Source of the DNA: an uncultured Microbacterium sp.
GTDB taxonomy: Bacteria; Actinomycetota; Actinomycetes; Actinomycetales; Microbacteriaceae
Length of the DNA: 64,000 nt
Assembly (NCBI RefSeq): GCF_945952435.1
Contig: NZ_CAMFHZ010000006.1
Span: 19,183-83,182 of the forward strand
Reading direction: 5' to 3'
The notes under the pieces are model-generated. The model had not been told where the DNA came from, did not search any database, and saw only the letters and a program-made list of their open reading frames with translations. Below are positions 1 through 10,593 of this stretch, one piece after another; the stretch's first letter is position 1, and each line of letters opens with the position of its first letter. A program made the translations under genes and the position numbers.

Positions 1-322
1 GATCGCGTTCGCCGCCTTCGCCTGGCGGGCCTGGTTCTTCGCGATCGATCGACCGCGCTGGGATCTGGTCAAGGATCGGCCGTTCTCCGCGCTGTCGCTG
101 CTGCCGACCGTGATCGTCGCGATGCTGCTCGTGCTCGGCATCGCCGAGTCGACGCCGATCATGCTGTGGGGCTGGCTGCTGCTGATCCTGCTGTCGTTCA
201 AGCTCAAGATCTCTCCGTTCGTCGGGACCGGGTTCGGCGAGGAGGCCCCGCCGGAGACGCGCGGAGCCGCGCGGCGCAAGGCCGAGGCGCGCCGACGCCG
301 GGCGCGCGGGCGGACGGCATGA
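1..322 (+). CDS. O-antigen ligase/polymerase-like membrane protein, C-terminal part (5' end outside window)
   Basis: Reading from base 2 gives an open frame to TGA at 320-322 that lacks its N terminus. The visible roughly 106 residues hold two hydrophobic segments (around SLLPTVIVAMLLVLGIAES and WGWLLLILLSF) and a basic, Arg/Ala-rich cytoplasmic tail. The E-S turn followed by a W-rich helix is how the last helices of the O-antigen ligase / Wzy / ExoQ membrane family usually look. The next gene begins inside this stop codon (ATGA at 319-322), so the two are translationally coupled and probably work on the same polymer. Assignment to the family is moderate because only the end is visible. Confidence 0.65.
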   Translation, partial: IAFAAFAWRAWFFAIDRPRWDLVKDRPFSALSLLPTVIVAMLLVLGIAESTPIMLWGWLLLILLSFKLKISPFVGTGFGEEAPPETRGAARRKAEARRRRARGRTA

Positions 323-1617
323 GCTCACGCCGGCACCGTCTGGCCCGGCTGCTCGGGTCGGTCGAGATGGCGCGCGCGTATACGACGTGCGCGCTGCTGA
401 GTGTGTTCGGATCGTTCGCGATCGGGTCCTTCACCTCGCAGGCCACGATGAACACGATCATCGCCGCCCTCTGCGCGATCGGCGCCGGGATCCTCGTCGT
501 CCGCCGCGAGGAGCTCAGCCCGCTGCGTGTCGCCCCGTCGACGCTGCTCGCCTTCCTCGCCTGGACGCTGGCGAGCGTGTTCTGGTCGACGGCGTCGAGC
601 ACCTCGGGGCGGGCCTGGGCCGCGCTGGCAGGGTACGCCCTCATCGCGGTGGTCGTCGGGCACATCCGCGACACGCTGCAGACCGTGCGCGCGCTCGGCG
701 ATGCGCTGCGGATCCTGCTCGCCGCGTCGCTGATCGCGGAGATCATGAGCGGGATCCTGCTCGACGTGCCCTTCCGGTTCCTCGGGATCCAGGGGAATCT
801 CGCGCTCGGAGGACCGATCCAGGGCCTGTTCGGCACCCGCAACCTGCTCGGAGTCATCGCCGTGATCGCCGTGATCACGTTCGTCGTGGAATGGCGCTCG
901 CAGTCCGTCGGCGCAGGGCTCGCGATCCCCTCGCTGGCCCTCGGAGGCTTCCTCGCCCTGCTCTCCGCCTCCCCCACCGTCCTGGTCCTCGCCGCCGCCG
1001 TCGGCGTGGCGAGTGTCGCACTGGTCATGGTGCGGCAGGCGCCGGCGCGGCGCCGTTCCGCCCTGCAGTGGTCGATCGGCGGCGTCGTGGTGCTCGGACT
1101 CGTCGCCGCCTTCTTCCTGCGCAACCGGATCGTCGCCGTGCTGGACGCGGGCAGCGACTTCCGCACGCGCGTCGACCTGTGGAGCACGCTGCTCCCGTAC
1201 GCCTCCCAACGGCCGGTGCAGGGCTGGGGCTGGTTCGGCGCCTGGGATCCGGACGGCTACCCGTTCAACAGCATCAACTACTTCACGGGCGACCGTCATG
1301 CGAGCGCCCTGAACGCCTTCCTCGACGCGCTGCTGCAGGCCGGGGCCGCAGGCCTCGTGCTGTTCACGCTGCTCGGCGGCGTCGCTCTCGTGCGCTCCTG
1401 GCTCGTGGCGAGCGTGCGACGCTCCGTCGTGTACGCCTGGACCCCGCTCGTGCTCGTCGCTCTCGCGGTCGACTCGCTCTTCGAGAGCTTCACCCTCATC
1501 GACTCCGGCTGGTTCCTGCTCGTGCTGTGCGCGCTGCGCGCCGGCCAGTCCCGCTCCTGGCGCGAGAACATCGACGCCGCGCAGACGAGCGCGATGCCGC
1601 CGCTGCCCGATCGCTGA
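319..1617 (+). CDS. O-antigen ligase / polysaccharide polymerase family membrane protein (ExoQ/Wzy-like)
   Basis: 432 residues with about ten hydrophobic segments. A large loop carries GLFGTRNLLG and, further on, FRTRVDLWSTLLPYASQ and GWGWFGAW; this R-x-D-L-W plus G-x-G-W-F pattern is typical of the O-antigen ligase/Wzy family that joins or polymerises lipid-linked sugar chains on the outer face of the membrane. A late E-S motif (SLFESFTLIDSGW) before the final helix also fits. The ATG at 319 overlaps the previous stop and was chosen over a more upstream frame opening because of this coupling. It lies at the start of a polysaccharide locus. Ligase versus polymerase cannot be told from the sequence. 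Confidence 0.85.
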   Translation: MSSRRHRLARLLGSVEMARAYTTCALLSVFGSFAIGSFTSQATMNTIIAALCAIGAGILVVRREELSPLRVAPSTLLAFLAWTLASVFWSTASSTSGRAWAALAGYALIAVVVGHIRDTLQTVRALGDALRILLAASLIAEIMSGILLDVPFRFLGIQGNLALGGPIQGLFGTRNLLGVIAVIAVITFVVEWRSQSVGAGLAIPSLALGGFLALLSASPTVLVLAAAVGVASVALVMVRQAPARRRSALQWSIGGVVVLGLVAAFFLRNRIVAVLDAGSDFRTRVDLWSTLLPYASQRPVQGWGWFGAWDPDGYPFNSINYFTGDRHASALNAFLDALLQAGAAGLVLFTLLGGVALVRSWLVASVRRSVVYAWTPLVLVALAVDSLFESFTLIDSGWFLLVLCALRAGQSRSWRENIDAAQTSAMPPLPDR

Positions 1618-1641
1618 CCGGGAATCCCCTCGGGCGCCGGG

Positions 1642-1647
1642 TAGTCT
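1642..1647 (+). promoter_or_regulatory. Probable -10 box (TAGTCT) for the GlfT1-like gene
   Basis: TAGTCT matches the actinobacterial TANNNT -10 form. It lies in the 78-base gap before the TTG start at 1696, predicting a leader of about 45 bases. No clear -35 element is visible. Confidence 0.45.
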
Positions 1648-1695
1648 GGAAGGGATTCGTCTCGAGTCGATTTCCAGATCATCGGAGCACCCCTC

Positions 1696-2706
1696 TTGAC
1701 CTCTGCCTCCCAGAACGACGTCCCGGAGAGCGCCGTCGCATCGCGCGCACGGGACGCCGTCGGCTTCGACGCCGCCTCCGCGACGATCGTCATCGTCACC
1801 TACAACCGCTCGCACCTGCTCACCGGCCTCCTCGACAGCATCCAGCGGATGGATCCGAAGCCCGGCCGCGTCGTGATCATCGACAACGCGTCCTCCGACG
1901 ACACGACCGAGGTCGTCGAGTCGTACCGGGCGGCGCTCGGCACCGAGATCGTCTACCGGCGCCTCGAGACCAACACCGGCGGATCCGGCGGCTTCAGCGA
2001 GGGCATGCGCACCGCGTACGAGCTGGGATCCGAATGGATCTGGATGATGGACGACGACGTCGAGGTGCTGCCAGACGGGCTCGCCCGGATGGGCGCCTGG
2101 GCTCCGCGGTTCAAGAGCATCCAGGGACGGCGCTACGACTACGACGGCAGCGCGTTCTACTGGCAGTACCGGATCGCGGAGCGCATGGGGATCCCGATCC
2201 CGTTCGCGCCCGCCGGCTTCGACGCGACCGGGTTCAAGCCCATGAACAGCGGCTGCTTCGAGGGCATGTTCATCCACCGCTCGATCGTCAAGGAGATCGG
2301 ACTCCCGGATCCACGGTTCTTCATCTACTGGGACGACCAGATGTACGGCTGGCTCGCGTCGCGCAAGACGCAGGCCGTGATCGTCGACGAGTTCGTGCTG
2401 CGCCGTACCCGCGAGATCAAGCAGTGGGACATGGGCATCCGGCACATGAACGCGTCGAGCAACGCGTACCGGTTCTACATCATGCGCAATCGCGCCTATC
2501 TGAAGAAGTACTACCGCGCCCACGGCGTGTACAACCCCGTGCTGTTCGGGCTGGGCACGGCGATGACGTTCGCGAAGGAGCTCATCCGGCTCGTCTTCGT
2601 CGAGCGCACCGTGCGCGGCACGAGCAACCTTTTCCGCGGGCTGCGCGAGGGCGGCAGGATCGCCCGCGACAGGTCCTGGCACCCGATGCCCCCTCTGGAG
2701 GACTGA
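1696..2706 (+). CDS. Galactofuranosyltransferase-like glycosyltransferase family 2 (GlfT1-like)
   Basis: 336 residues starting at TTG. The N-terminal GT-A fold shows VTYNRSHLL (33-41), the nucleotide-binding IIDNASSDD, N-T-G-G-S-G-G-F-S-E-G-M (93-104) and the metal-binding MDDDVE (D119-D121); F-I-Y-W-D-D-Q-M follows at about 209-216. N-x-G-G-S-G-G-F with W-D-D or a similar acidic motif is shared with the GlfT1/GlfT2 galactofuranosyltransferases that start and extend actinobacterial galactan. A polymer export ABC transporter and UDP-galactopyranose mutase lie just downstream on the other strand, as expected for such an enzyme. The donor as UDP-Galf is inferred from family and context. Confidence 0.8.
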   Translation: MTSASQNDVPESAVASRARDAVGFDAASATIVIVTYNRSHLLTGLLDSIQRMDPKPGRVVIIDNASSDDTTEVVESYRAALGTEIVYRRLETNTGGSGGFSEGMRTAYELGSEWIWMMDDDVEVLPDGLARMGAWAPRFKSIQGRRYDYDGSAFYWQYRIAERMGIPIPFAPAGFDATGFKPMNSGCFEGMFIHRSIVKEIGLPDPRFFIYWDDQMYGWLASRKTQAVIVDEFVLRRTREIKQWDMGIRHMNASSNAYRFYIMRNRAYLKKYYRAHGVYNPVLFGLGTAMTFAKELIRLVFVERTVRGTSNLFRGLREGGRIARDRSWHPMPPLED

Positions 2707-3303
2707 ATGAGCGACAACAAGCCGGAAGCGGTCTGGGTCTTCCCCGAGGAGAAGAAGCGCATGAGCGGCGGGCGGATCGCGGTGATCGTCGCGATCGTCG
2801 TCGTCGTGCTGCTCATCGCCGCGGGGCTCGTGTTCTTCCTCGTGCCGCGCGGGGGCGCGCCCGTCGCGACGCCGAGCCCGTCCGCCTCGTCGGCGACGCC
2901 CTCGGTCTCTCCCACACCCTCGCCGAGCGGCAGCGCGACGCCCGGACCCGGGGTGCCGACGGCACCGGTGACGTCACCGCCTCCCGTTCCGGACCCGTCG
3001 GTCGACGTGTTCCGAGGACAGGTGCAGCCGCGCCTCGATGACGCGACGACGGGGCTCACCCTGGTCGAGGGCAAGAGCGGACCGGATGCGGTCCAGATCG
3101 TGGAGTCGTTGCAGAACGACGCACAGAACCTGGCGACCCAGCCCGCGCCGGAGTCGATCCGGACGCAGTGGTCCGATGCGATCAACACTTATGCAACGAA
3201 GCTGTCCGCGCTGCGAGGCGCCGTGAGCTCTGGTGATGCGGGCGGCCCACTCGCTGACGCCCGTTCCGCGCTCGGCGCCGTCCGCAGCCTGGTCGGACTG
3301 TGA
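2707..3303 (+). CDS. Single-pass membrane protein with Pro/Ser/Thr-rich linker, unknown function
   Basis: 198 residues; its ATG follows the previous TGA directly, so it is co-transcribed and coupled with the GlfT1-like gene. A short basic N terminus (EEKKRMSGGR) is followed by one strong membrane helix at about 24-46, then about 50 residues of Pro/Ser/Thr/Ala (a wall-spanning type linker), then a roughly 100-residue soluble domain predicted outside the cell, with VDVFRGQVQPRLDDATTG near its start. There are no cysteines in the exported part. I do not recognise the soluble domain. The position suggests a role in surface polymer assembly, but that is context only. Confidence 0.7.
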   Translation: MSDNKPEAVWVFPEEKKRMSGGRIAVIVAIVVVVLLIAAGLVFFLVPRGGAPVATPSPSASSATPSVSPTPSPSGSATPGPGVPTAPVTSPPPVPDPSVDVFRGQVQPRLDDATTGLTLVEGKSGPDAVQIVESLQNDAQNLATQPAPESIRTQWSDAINTYATKLSALRGAVSSGDAGGPLADARSALGAVRSLVGL

Positions 3304-3313
3304 TCCGGCCCGG

Positions 3314-4057
3314 TCAGGAGTTCTCGGCGTTGTAGCGGTCCAGCACCTCGTCGATCGAGGCATCGAGCACAAGGCCGCCCTTGTCGAGGTAGAGACCGCG
3401 CGTGCAGAAGCGACGCAGATCCTTCTCGTTGTGCGAGACGAAGAACAGCGTCCGCCCCTCGGCGAGCAGCTCGTCGATGCGGCGATAGCACTTGTCGCGG
3501 AACGCCTTGTCGCCCACCGCGAGCACCTCGTCGACGAGCAGGATCGGCTCCTCGAGCTGCGAGACGACGGAGAAGGCAAGACGCACCTTCATGCCGTTCG
3601 AGAGATGCTTGTACGGGGTGTCCTGGAACTTCTCGAGCTCGGCGAAGGCGATCATCCCGTCGTAGCGCTGCGCGACCTCGGCCCGGCTCATGCCGTGCAG
3701 CCCCGCCGTCAGACGGACGTTCTCGCGCACCGTCAGATCTCCGACGAAGCCTCCGGTCAGCTCGATGAGGGGCGCCACTCCCCCGTGCACCCGCACGTGG
3801 CCCTCGTCCGGCAGGAGCACGCCGGCGACGAGTTTGAGCAGCGTCGACTTGCCCTGCCCGTTGCGCCCGACCACGCCGATCGCCTCGCCCCGGCGCACCG
3901 TGAAGGAGACGTCGCGCAGGGCCCAGAACTCCCCGGGCCGATTGCGGCGCTTGGCTCCCGCGAAGAGGTCCTTGAAGCTGCGGCGGCCGCGACGCCCGAG
4001 CCGGAAGCGCACGCCCAGCCCGTCCACCTCGATGGCCGCGCTCTCTGCTGTGGCCAT
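3314..4057 (-). CDS. wzt: ABC transporter ATP-binding protein, polysaccharide export (Wzt-like, short form)
   Basis: 247 residues with a complete ABC ATPase: Walker A GRNGQGKST (64-72), family-typical degenerate signature LSNGM (152-156), Walker B PILLVDEVLAVGD (171-183) and switch His209. It powers export of a lipid-linked polysaccharide through the Wzm partner encoded just upstream; the ATG at 4057 overlaps that stop as TGATG. There is no C-terminal carbohydrate-binding domain, which separates it from the 398-residue paralogue at 25647-26843. Short Wzt proteins of this kind occur in mycobacterial galactan export. The start adds MATAESAAIEVDGL before the first conserved strand. Confidence 0.93.
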   Translation of the reverse strand: MATAESAAIEVDGLGVRFRLGRRGRRSFKDLFAGAKRRNRPGEFWALRDVSFTVRRGEAIGVVGRNGQGKSTLLKLVAGVLLPDEGHVRVHGGVAPLIELTGGFVGDLTVRENVRLTAGLHGMSRAEVAQRYDGMIAFAELEKFQDTPYKHLSNGMKVRLAFSVVSQLEEPILLVDEVLAVGDKAFRDKCYRRIDELLAEGRTLFFVSHNEKDLRRFCTRGLYLDKGGLVLDASIDEVLDRYNAENS

Positions 4058-4851
4058 CACAGCTCCTTCAGGACATCGCGCTCGAGCGAGCGGAAGGTGA
4101 ACAGGCCGAGCGCCAGGAAGACGAGCGTGACGATCGCCCCGATGAGCACGGGCTCGGTATGCCATTGCCCGGGGAACAGCCCGACCCGGTAGAGCGTGAA
4201 GATCCCCGAGAGCGGGTTCAGCGCGCCGACGAAGTGCAGCGGTCCGGGCAGATCCTTGAAGCCGTAGATGATCGGCGAGACGTAGAAGAGCGCACGTAGG
4301 ACGAGGGCCGTCGTGCGCTCCAGATCCGCCCAGAGCACGCACAGCGGCGCGACCAGCAGACCGAGGCCGACGAGCAGAAGCGTCTGCCAGATCATCGCCA
4401 CGGGGAAGAGCAGGAGCGACCAGTTCACCTTCGCGCCGGCGAAGACCGCGAACAGCACGAGGACAGGGATCGCGAAGACGAACTCGAGCCCCTTGGTGAG
4501 GATCACGCGGACGACCCAGATCGAGCGCGGGATCGCGGTCGATCGGATCAGCCGCGCGTCCTTCTTGAACGCCCGGGTGAACTCCCCCACCGACGTGTTG
4601 AACCACACCCAGGGCAGCAGAGCGGTGATGAGGAAAACGATGTAGGGCTGCTCCCCCACGGCGCCCCGATGGAACACCTGCGTGAACACGAACCAGTAGA
4701 TCCCGCTCATCACCAGCGGGTCGAGCACCGACCACAGGTAGCCGAGGACGCTGGTCGCGTACCGCACCCGCAGATCGCGCGCGCTCAGCAACCACAGCGA
4801 ATGAAGGTAGCGGCGGGATATCCCTCCCCCACGTACCTCGGTCACCGTCAC
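4057..4851 (-). CDS. wzm: ABC-2 type polysaccharide export permease (Wzm-like)
   Basis: 264 residues with an amphipathic N terminus (LHSLWLLSARDLRVRYATS) and about six membrane helices, the standard layout of ABC-2 polysaccharide/teichoic acid/galactan export permeases. It pairs with the overlapping ATPase gene downstream (TGATG). The GTG start at 4851 is favoured because a TAGGAT -10 box ends six bases upstream, giving a leaderless transcript; an internal GTG two codons later is the alternative. It would move a complete undecaprenyl-linked glycan to the outer face of the membrane. Glf and the GlfT1-like gene next door suggest a galactofuranose-containing chain. Confidence 0.92.
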   Translation of the reverse strand: MTVTEVRGGGISRRYLHSLWLLSARDLRVRYATSVLGYLWSVLDPLVMSGIYWFVFTQVFHRGAVGEQPYIVFLITALLPWVWFNTSVGEFTRAFKKDARLIRSTAIPRSIWVVRVILTKGLEFVFAIPVLVLFAVFAGAKVNWSLLLFPVAMIWQTLLLVGLGLLVAPLCVLWADLERTTALVLRALFYVSPIIYGFKDLPGPLHFVGALNPLSGIFTLYRVGLFPGQWHTEPVLIGAIVTLVFLALGLFTFRSLERDVLKEL

Positions 4852-4857
4852 AGGTCG

Positions 4858-4863
4858 ATCCTA
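4858..4863 (-). promoter_or_regulatory. Leaderless promoter -10 (TAGGAT) of wzm-wzt
   Basis: On the minus strand TAGGAT is followed by six bases (CGACCT) and then the GTG start at 4851, so transcription should begin at or next to the start codon. Confidence 0.65.
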
Positions 4864-4900
4864 CTGACACCGCCTGAGCGCATCGCGCGACGGTGGCGGC

Positions 4901-7111
<2,211 letters not shown>

Positions 7112-7169
7112 GGCCTCGCCGCTGCGTCAAACGCCGTCGAGGATCGCCCGAACGCCGAGGAGAAGACCC

Positions 7170-8306
7170 ATGCCCGAACACGTCCTGATCACAGGAGGAG
7201 CGGGTTTCATCGGCACCCGCCTGGCAGCACGCTTCGCCGCGGACGGCCACGTCGTCACCGCGCTCGACGCGCTCATCCCGCAGGTGCACGGCGAGGACCC
7301 TTCCACGACCTCGCCGCTGTTGCGCTCCCTCGACGGCGTCGCCGAGGTCGTCGTCGGCACGGTCGCCTCCAAGGATGACCTCCGCCGCGCTCTCGAAGGC
7401 GCGACGATCGTCATCCATCTCGCCGCCGAGACCGGCACGGGCCAATCAATGTACGAGATCGACCGGTACGTCGACGCCAACGTGGGCGGGACCGCGAAGC
7501 TCCTCGACATCCTTACCAACGAGGAGCACACGGTACGCAGGATCGTCATCGCCTCGTCGCGCTCGATCTACGGTGAGGGCACCTATGAGACCCAGGACGG
7601 ACGGCGGGTCTACCCGTCCCATCGTGACGACGCCGATTTGTCCAACGGCGACTTCGAAGTGCACGTTCCTGGTGAAGGGCCGCTGCGTCTGGTCCCCACT
7701 GACGAGACCGCGCTCGTACATCCCTCTTCGGTCTACGGAATCACCAAGCAGATGCAAGAGTCGCTCATCATGACGGTCGCGCCGACGATCGACGTCGAGC
7801 CCGTCTCCGTGCGCTACCAGAACGTGTACGGCCCCGGGCAGTCGCTGAAGAACCCGTACACCGGAATCCTGTCGATCTTCTCCACCCTGATCCGTCAGGG
7901 CAAGGACATCAACATCTTCGAGGACGGCGAGGAGAGCAGGGACTTCGTCTACATCGATGACGTCGTCGAGGCGACGTTCCTCGCGGCAACCGCACCCGCG
8001 GCCGCCGGCGGAATCTTCAACGTCGGATCCGGGGTCGCGACCTCGGTGAACGAGGTCGTCGCCGCTCTGTTCGCCGCCTACGGGACCACCGTCCCCACGC
8101 ATGTCTCCGGGAACTACCGCGTGGGTGACATCCGCCACAACGTGGCGGATGTCACCGCCTTGCGCGAAGTGCTCGGATACACGCCGGCCGTCGCCTTCGA
8201 GGACGGCGTGCGACGATTCGCGGAGTGGGTCCTGTCGGAGCCGATCGAGGCGGACGGATACGAGCGCTCGCTCCAGGAGATGGCGCAGCGGAAGCTGCTC
8301 AAGTGA
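7170..8306 (+). CDS. NAD-dependent nucleotide-sugar epimerase (dTDP-L-rhamnose 4-epimerase-like SDR)
   Basis: 378 residues, extended SDR. The NAD-binding GGAGFIG is at residues 9-15, the catalytic Y-x-x-x-K appears as VYGITKQMQ, and DFVYIDDVVEAT is the usual C-terminal motif. The segment LDALIPQVHGEDP after the second strand resembles the subgroup that converts dTDP-L-rhamnose to dTDP-6-deoxy-L-talose, which fits rmlA, rmlB and rmlC being in the same locus; this assignment is inferred. The ATG has GAGGAGA upstream. The following gene starts inside its stop codon (GTGA), so it is part of an operon with an acyltransferase and a GT4. Confidence 0.85.
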   Translation: MPEHVLITGGAGFIGTRLAARFAADGHVVTALDALIPQVHGEDPSTTSPLLRSLDGVAEVVVGTVASKDDLRRALEGATIVIHLAAETGTGQSMYEIDRYVDANVGGTAKLLDILTNEEHTVRRIVIASSRSIYGEGTYETQDGRRVYPSHRDDADLSNGDFEVHVPGEGPLRLVPTDETALVHPSSVYGITKQMQESLIMTVAPTIDVEPVSVRYQNVYGPGQSLKNPYTGILSIFSTLIRQGKDINIFEDGEESRDFVYIDDVVEATFLAATAPAAAGGIFNVGSGVATSVNEVVAALFAAYGTTVPTHVSGNYRVGDIRHNVADVTALREVLGYTPAVAFEDGVRRFAEWVLSEPIEADGYERSLQEMAQRKLLK

Positions 8307-9442
8307 TCCGGCGCGCGCTGACGGGACGCGCCTTTCCCTATCGCACCAACAGCCTGAACATGTTCCGGCTCGTGCTGGCAATCCTGGTGCTCATCGCGCA
8401 CTCCTTCTACACGACGGGCAATGGCGTCGGCCCCCGGCTGCACGGCGAGAACATCGGCGGATGGGCTGTCGCGGGATTCTTCGTCCTCAGCGGCTTCCTC
8501 ATCACCCGCTCACGACTGCGGAGCACCCCTGGCGACTATCTCGTGCACCGTGTCGCGCGGATCTTCCCCGCCTTCCTCGTGTGCCTGGTCGTCACCGCCG
8601 CCGTCTTCGCACCGCTGGCACTCCTGATCCAGTACCACTCGCTCCGCGGCTACCTCTCCACCCCGGTCACGCCCTTCGAGTTCATCTGGAGCAACATCAC
8701 GCTCTTCGTGAATCAGTACGGCATCGGCCGCTCTCTCAGCTCCGTCCCCTACCCCTCGGTCTGGAACGGCTCGCTCTGGACGCTCTATTACGAGTTCCTC
8801 TGCTACGTGCTCGTCTGGGTGCTGGGCGCACTGGCCTGGTTCCGCCGGAACGCGATCCTCACGGCCGTCGGCTTCCTACTGATCACGGCCGCGCACGCGC
8901 TGGAGCCGATCGTCATGCGCCTCGGCCTCGATGCGAGCTTTCTGCTGTTCCTCAAGCTCGCCCCCTTCTTCCTCGGCGGAGCGGTCGTCTACTTCCTCGT
9001 GGACCGCTGGGGGGTGAACGGATGGATCGGGATCGGGGCGCTGGTTGTGGCCGCCACCCTCTGCCTCGCCATTCCCGGGTGGGGCGGACAGATCGCCTCG
9101 CCGTTCATCGCCTACGGGCTTCTCTGGCTCTCCACCGTCATCCCGCAGCCCGCATGGATCGCGCGCAACGATGTCAGTTACGGGTTCTACATCTACGCCT
9201 GGCCCGTACAGCAGCTGCTCGCCCTCGTCGGGCTCGGCGTCGGCGCGGGGGCTCTCGGCCTCATCGGCTACGATCTGGTCGCAATGGCAGTGACCTTCGT
9301 CCTGGCCTGGCTGAGCTGGGTTCTCGTCGAGCGGCGGGTCATGGCCCGCGTCCGTGGAGTTTCGCCCCGCCCGGTACTCGCCTCATCCACCCACGGCACG
9401 CCGCTCCCCGAGCGTCGTGCCGAGAGCATTGGTCACTCGTAA
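8303..9442 (+). CDS. Acyltransferase 3 family membrane protein (OafA/YrhL-like)
   Basis: 379 residues with about ten membrane helices. Diagnostic pieces are FRLVLAILVLIAHSFY (the conserved His of helix 1), FFVLSGFLITRSRL, the R-x-x-R-I-F-P-A-F segment and WTLYYEFLCY. The family moves acyl groups, most often acetyl, from the cytoplasm to sugars on the outer face of the membrane. The GTG at 8303 overlaps the epimerase stop (GTGA), and the next gene overlaps its TAA by one base (TAATG). This enzyme carries no SGNH domain. The likely substrate is the polymer built by neighbouring glycosyltransferases. Confidence 0.9.
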   Translation: MIRRALTGRAFPYRTNSLNMFRLVLAILVLIAHSFYTTGNGVGPRLHGENIGGWAVAGFFVLSGFLITRSRLRSTPGDYLVHRVARIFPAFLVCLVVTAAVFAPLALLIQYHSLRGYLSTPVTPFEFIWSNITLFVNQYGIGRSLSSVPYPSVWNGSLWTLYYEFLCYVLVWVLGALAWFRRNAILTAVGFLLITAAHALEPIVMRLGLDASFLLFLKLAPFFLGGAVVYFLVDRWGVNGWIGIGALVVAATLCLAIPGWGGQIASPFIAYGLLWLSTVIPQPAWIARNDVSYGFYIYAWPVQQLLALVGLGVGAGALGLIGYDLVAMAVTFVLAWLSWVLVERRVMARVRGVSPRPVLASSTHGTPLPERRAESIGHS

Positions 9443-10548
9443 TGCCTCGCGTCCTCGTCGATCTTCTCTCCTACACCGGCACCAAAGGCGGTATGGAGAC
9501 GTACACGCGCGAGCTCTACCGCGCCCTGGGCGCGCTCGGAGACGATTGGGAGTATCTCGGTTTCGTCTCCCGCGAGGGTGCGGAGCTCGACCTTTCCTGG
9601 TTCCCCGGTCGGATCATCGAGTCGGGTATCAGCGGGGAGAACCGCTTCATCTGGGCGTGGGGAGAGCTGACGCAGGTCTCCCGCGCGGCGAACCGCGAAC
9701 GAGCGGATCTGGTGCACTCGCCAGCGACGCTCGGGCCGCGGCGAACGAGGATGCCGGCAGTCGTGACGATGCACGACATGCTCTATTGGAGCCACCCCGA
9801 GCTGATGACGACTCCGCTCTACAGTGCCCCCGTGCGGTGGATGGAGAGGCAGACGGCGAGAAACGCCACGAGGATCGTGACAATCAGTCCGACCTCAAAG
9901 AACGAGCTGGTCAAGTACCTGGGCGTCGCGCCCGACCATGTCGACGTCATCCCCCTCGCCGGACACGCCCCTCTCGACGTCGATCGTTCGCTGGCGGGCA
10001 GCGAAGGCCCGCTCATCCTCGCGATGGGCAACCGACGCCCCCACAAGAACTGGGGTGCGCTGATCCGCGCCGCCGCGCTCCTTCCTGCCTCGGAGAGGCC
10101 AAGGATCGTCATCACGGGCGGGCGGGGAGTCGATCCGCTGGCGGCGCAGGTGGAGGAGTATGGCGTGGGCGACGCCGTTGAGCTGCGAGGGTGGGTCGAT
10201 GACGCGGAGGTTGCCCACCTCTACTCGACGGCGACGGCCCTCGCCATCCCCTCTTTCGCCGAGGGCTTCTCCCTGCCCACGCTCGAGGCGATGGCCGCGG
10301 GGATACCGACCCTGCTCAGCGACATCGAGGTGCACCGGTACGTCGGCGGATCCGCCGCGCGCTTCTTCCCGCCGTCGGACGACCGGGCCCTGGCTGCGCT
10401 GATCGGACGGATCAGCACGGATCCCGCCCTCGTCGCCGAGATGGTGCAAGCCGGGTTCGCGCAGGCCGCGACATTCACCTGGGAGAGGACGGCTCGCGAG
10501 ACGAGAGCCGTGTTCGAGTCCGCCCTGTTACCGCCTGCGCGCGTCTGA
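9442..10548 (+). CDS. Glycosyltransferase family 4 (GT-B)
   Basis: 368 residues. The N-terminal lobe starts MPRVLVDLLSYTGTKGGMET, with the glycine turn that contacts the donor; the C-terminal lobe has GNRRPHKNWGALIRA and the classical FAEGFSLPTLEAMAAGIP, whose E-x(7)-E type acidic pair retains the donor nucleotide. There is no membrane segment. It is a retaining sugar transferase acting on the cytoplasmic face. The start overlaps the previous stop (TAATG), so it closes the four-gene unit that begins at 6221. A hairpin at 10554-10577 follows. Confidence 0.9.
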   Translation: MPRVLVDLLSYTGTKGGMETYTRELYRALGALGDDWEYLGFVSREGAELDLSWFPGRIIESGISGENRFIWAWGELTQVSRAANRERADLVHSPATLGPRRTRMPAVVTMHDMLYWSHPELMTTPLYSAPVRWMERQTARNATRIVTISPTSKNELVKYLGVAPDHVDVIPLAGHAPLDVDRSLAGSEGPLILAMGNRRPHKNWGALIRAAALLPASERPRIVITGGRGVDPLAAQVEEYGVGDAVELRGWVDDAEVAHLYSTATALAIPSFAEGFSLPTLEAMAAGIPTLLSDIEVHRYVGGSAARFFPPSDDRALAALIGRISTDPALVAEMVQAGFAQAATFTWERTARETRAVFESALLPPARV

Positions 10549-10553
10549 CCGTC

Positions 10554-10577
10554 GCTCCGGTCGGGTTCCGACGGAGC
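10554..10577. terminator. Bidirectional hairpin between converging genes
   Basis: GCTCCGGTCGG, a three-base loop, then CCGACGGAGC: a ten-pair stem with one bulged G in the 45-base gap between two converging genes. No T-run follows, as is common in high-GC actinobacteria. Confidence 0.5.
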
Positions 10578-10593
10578 ACTCTTGCGCGAGCGC

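Noticed and set aside
325..2682. Long open frame (785 codons) on the minus strand opposite the polymerase and GlfT1-like genes
   Set aside because: Its translation is His/Arg/Glu-rich with no domain, no ribosome binding site, and it is antisense to two well-supported genes. It is the usual by-product of high GC third positions.
4057..4870. Wzt frame extended upstream through the permease region as a longer protein
   Set aside because: The extension is an Arg/His/Pro-rich shadow of the permease; the ATG at 4057 gives a normal Wzt start and a TGATG junction identical to the second exporter.
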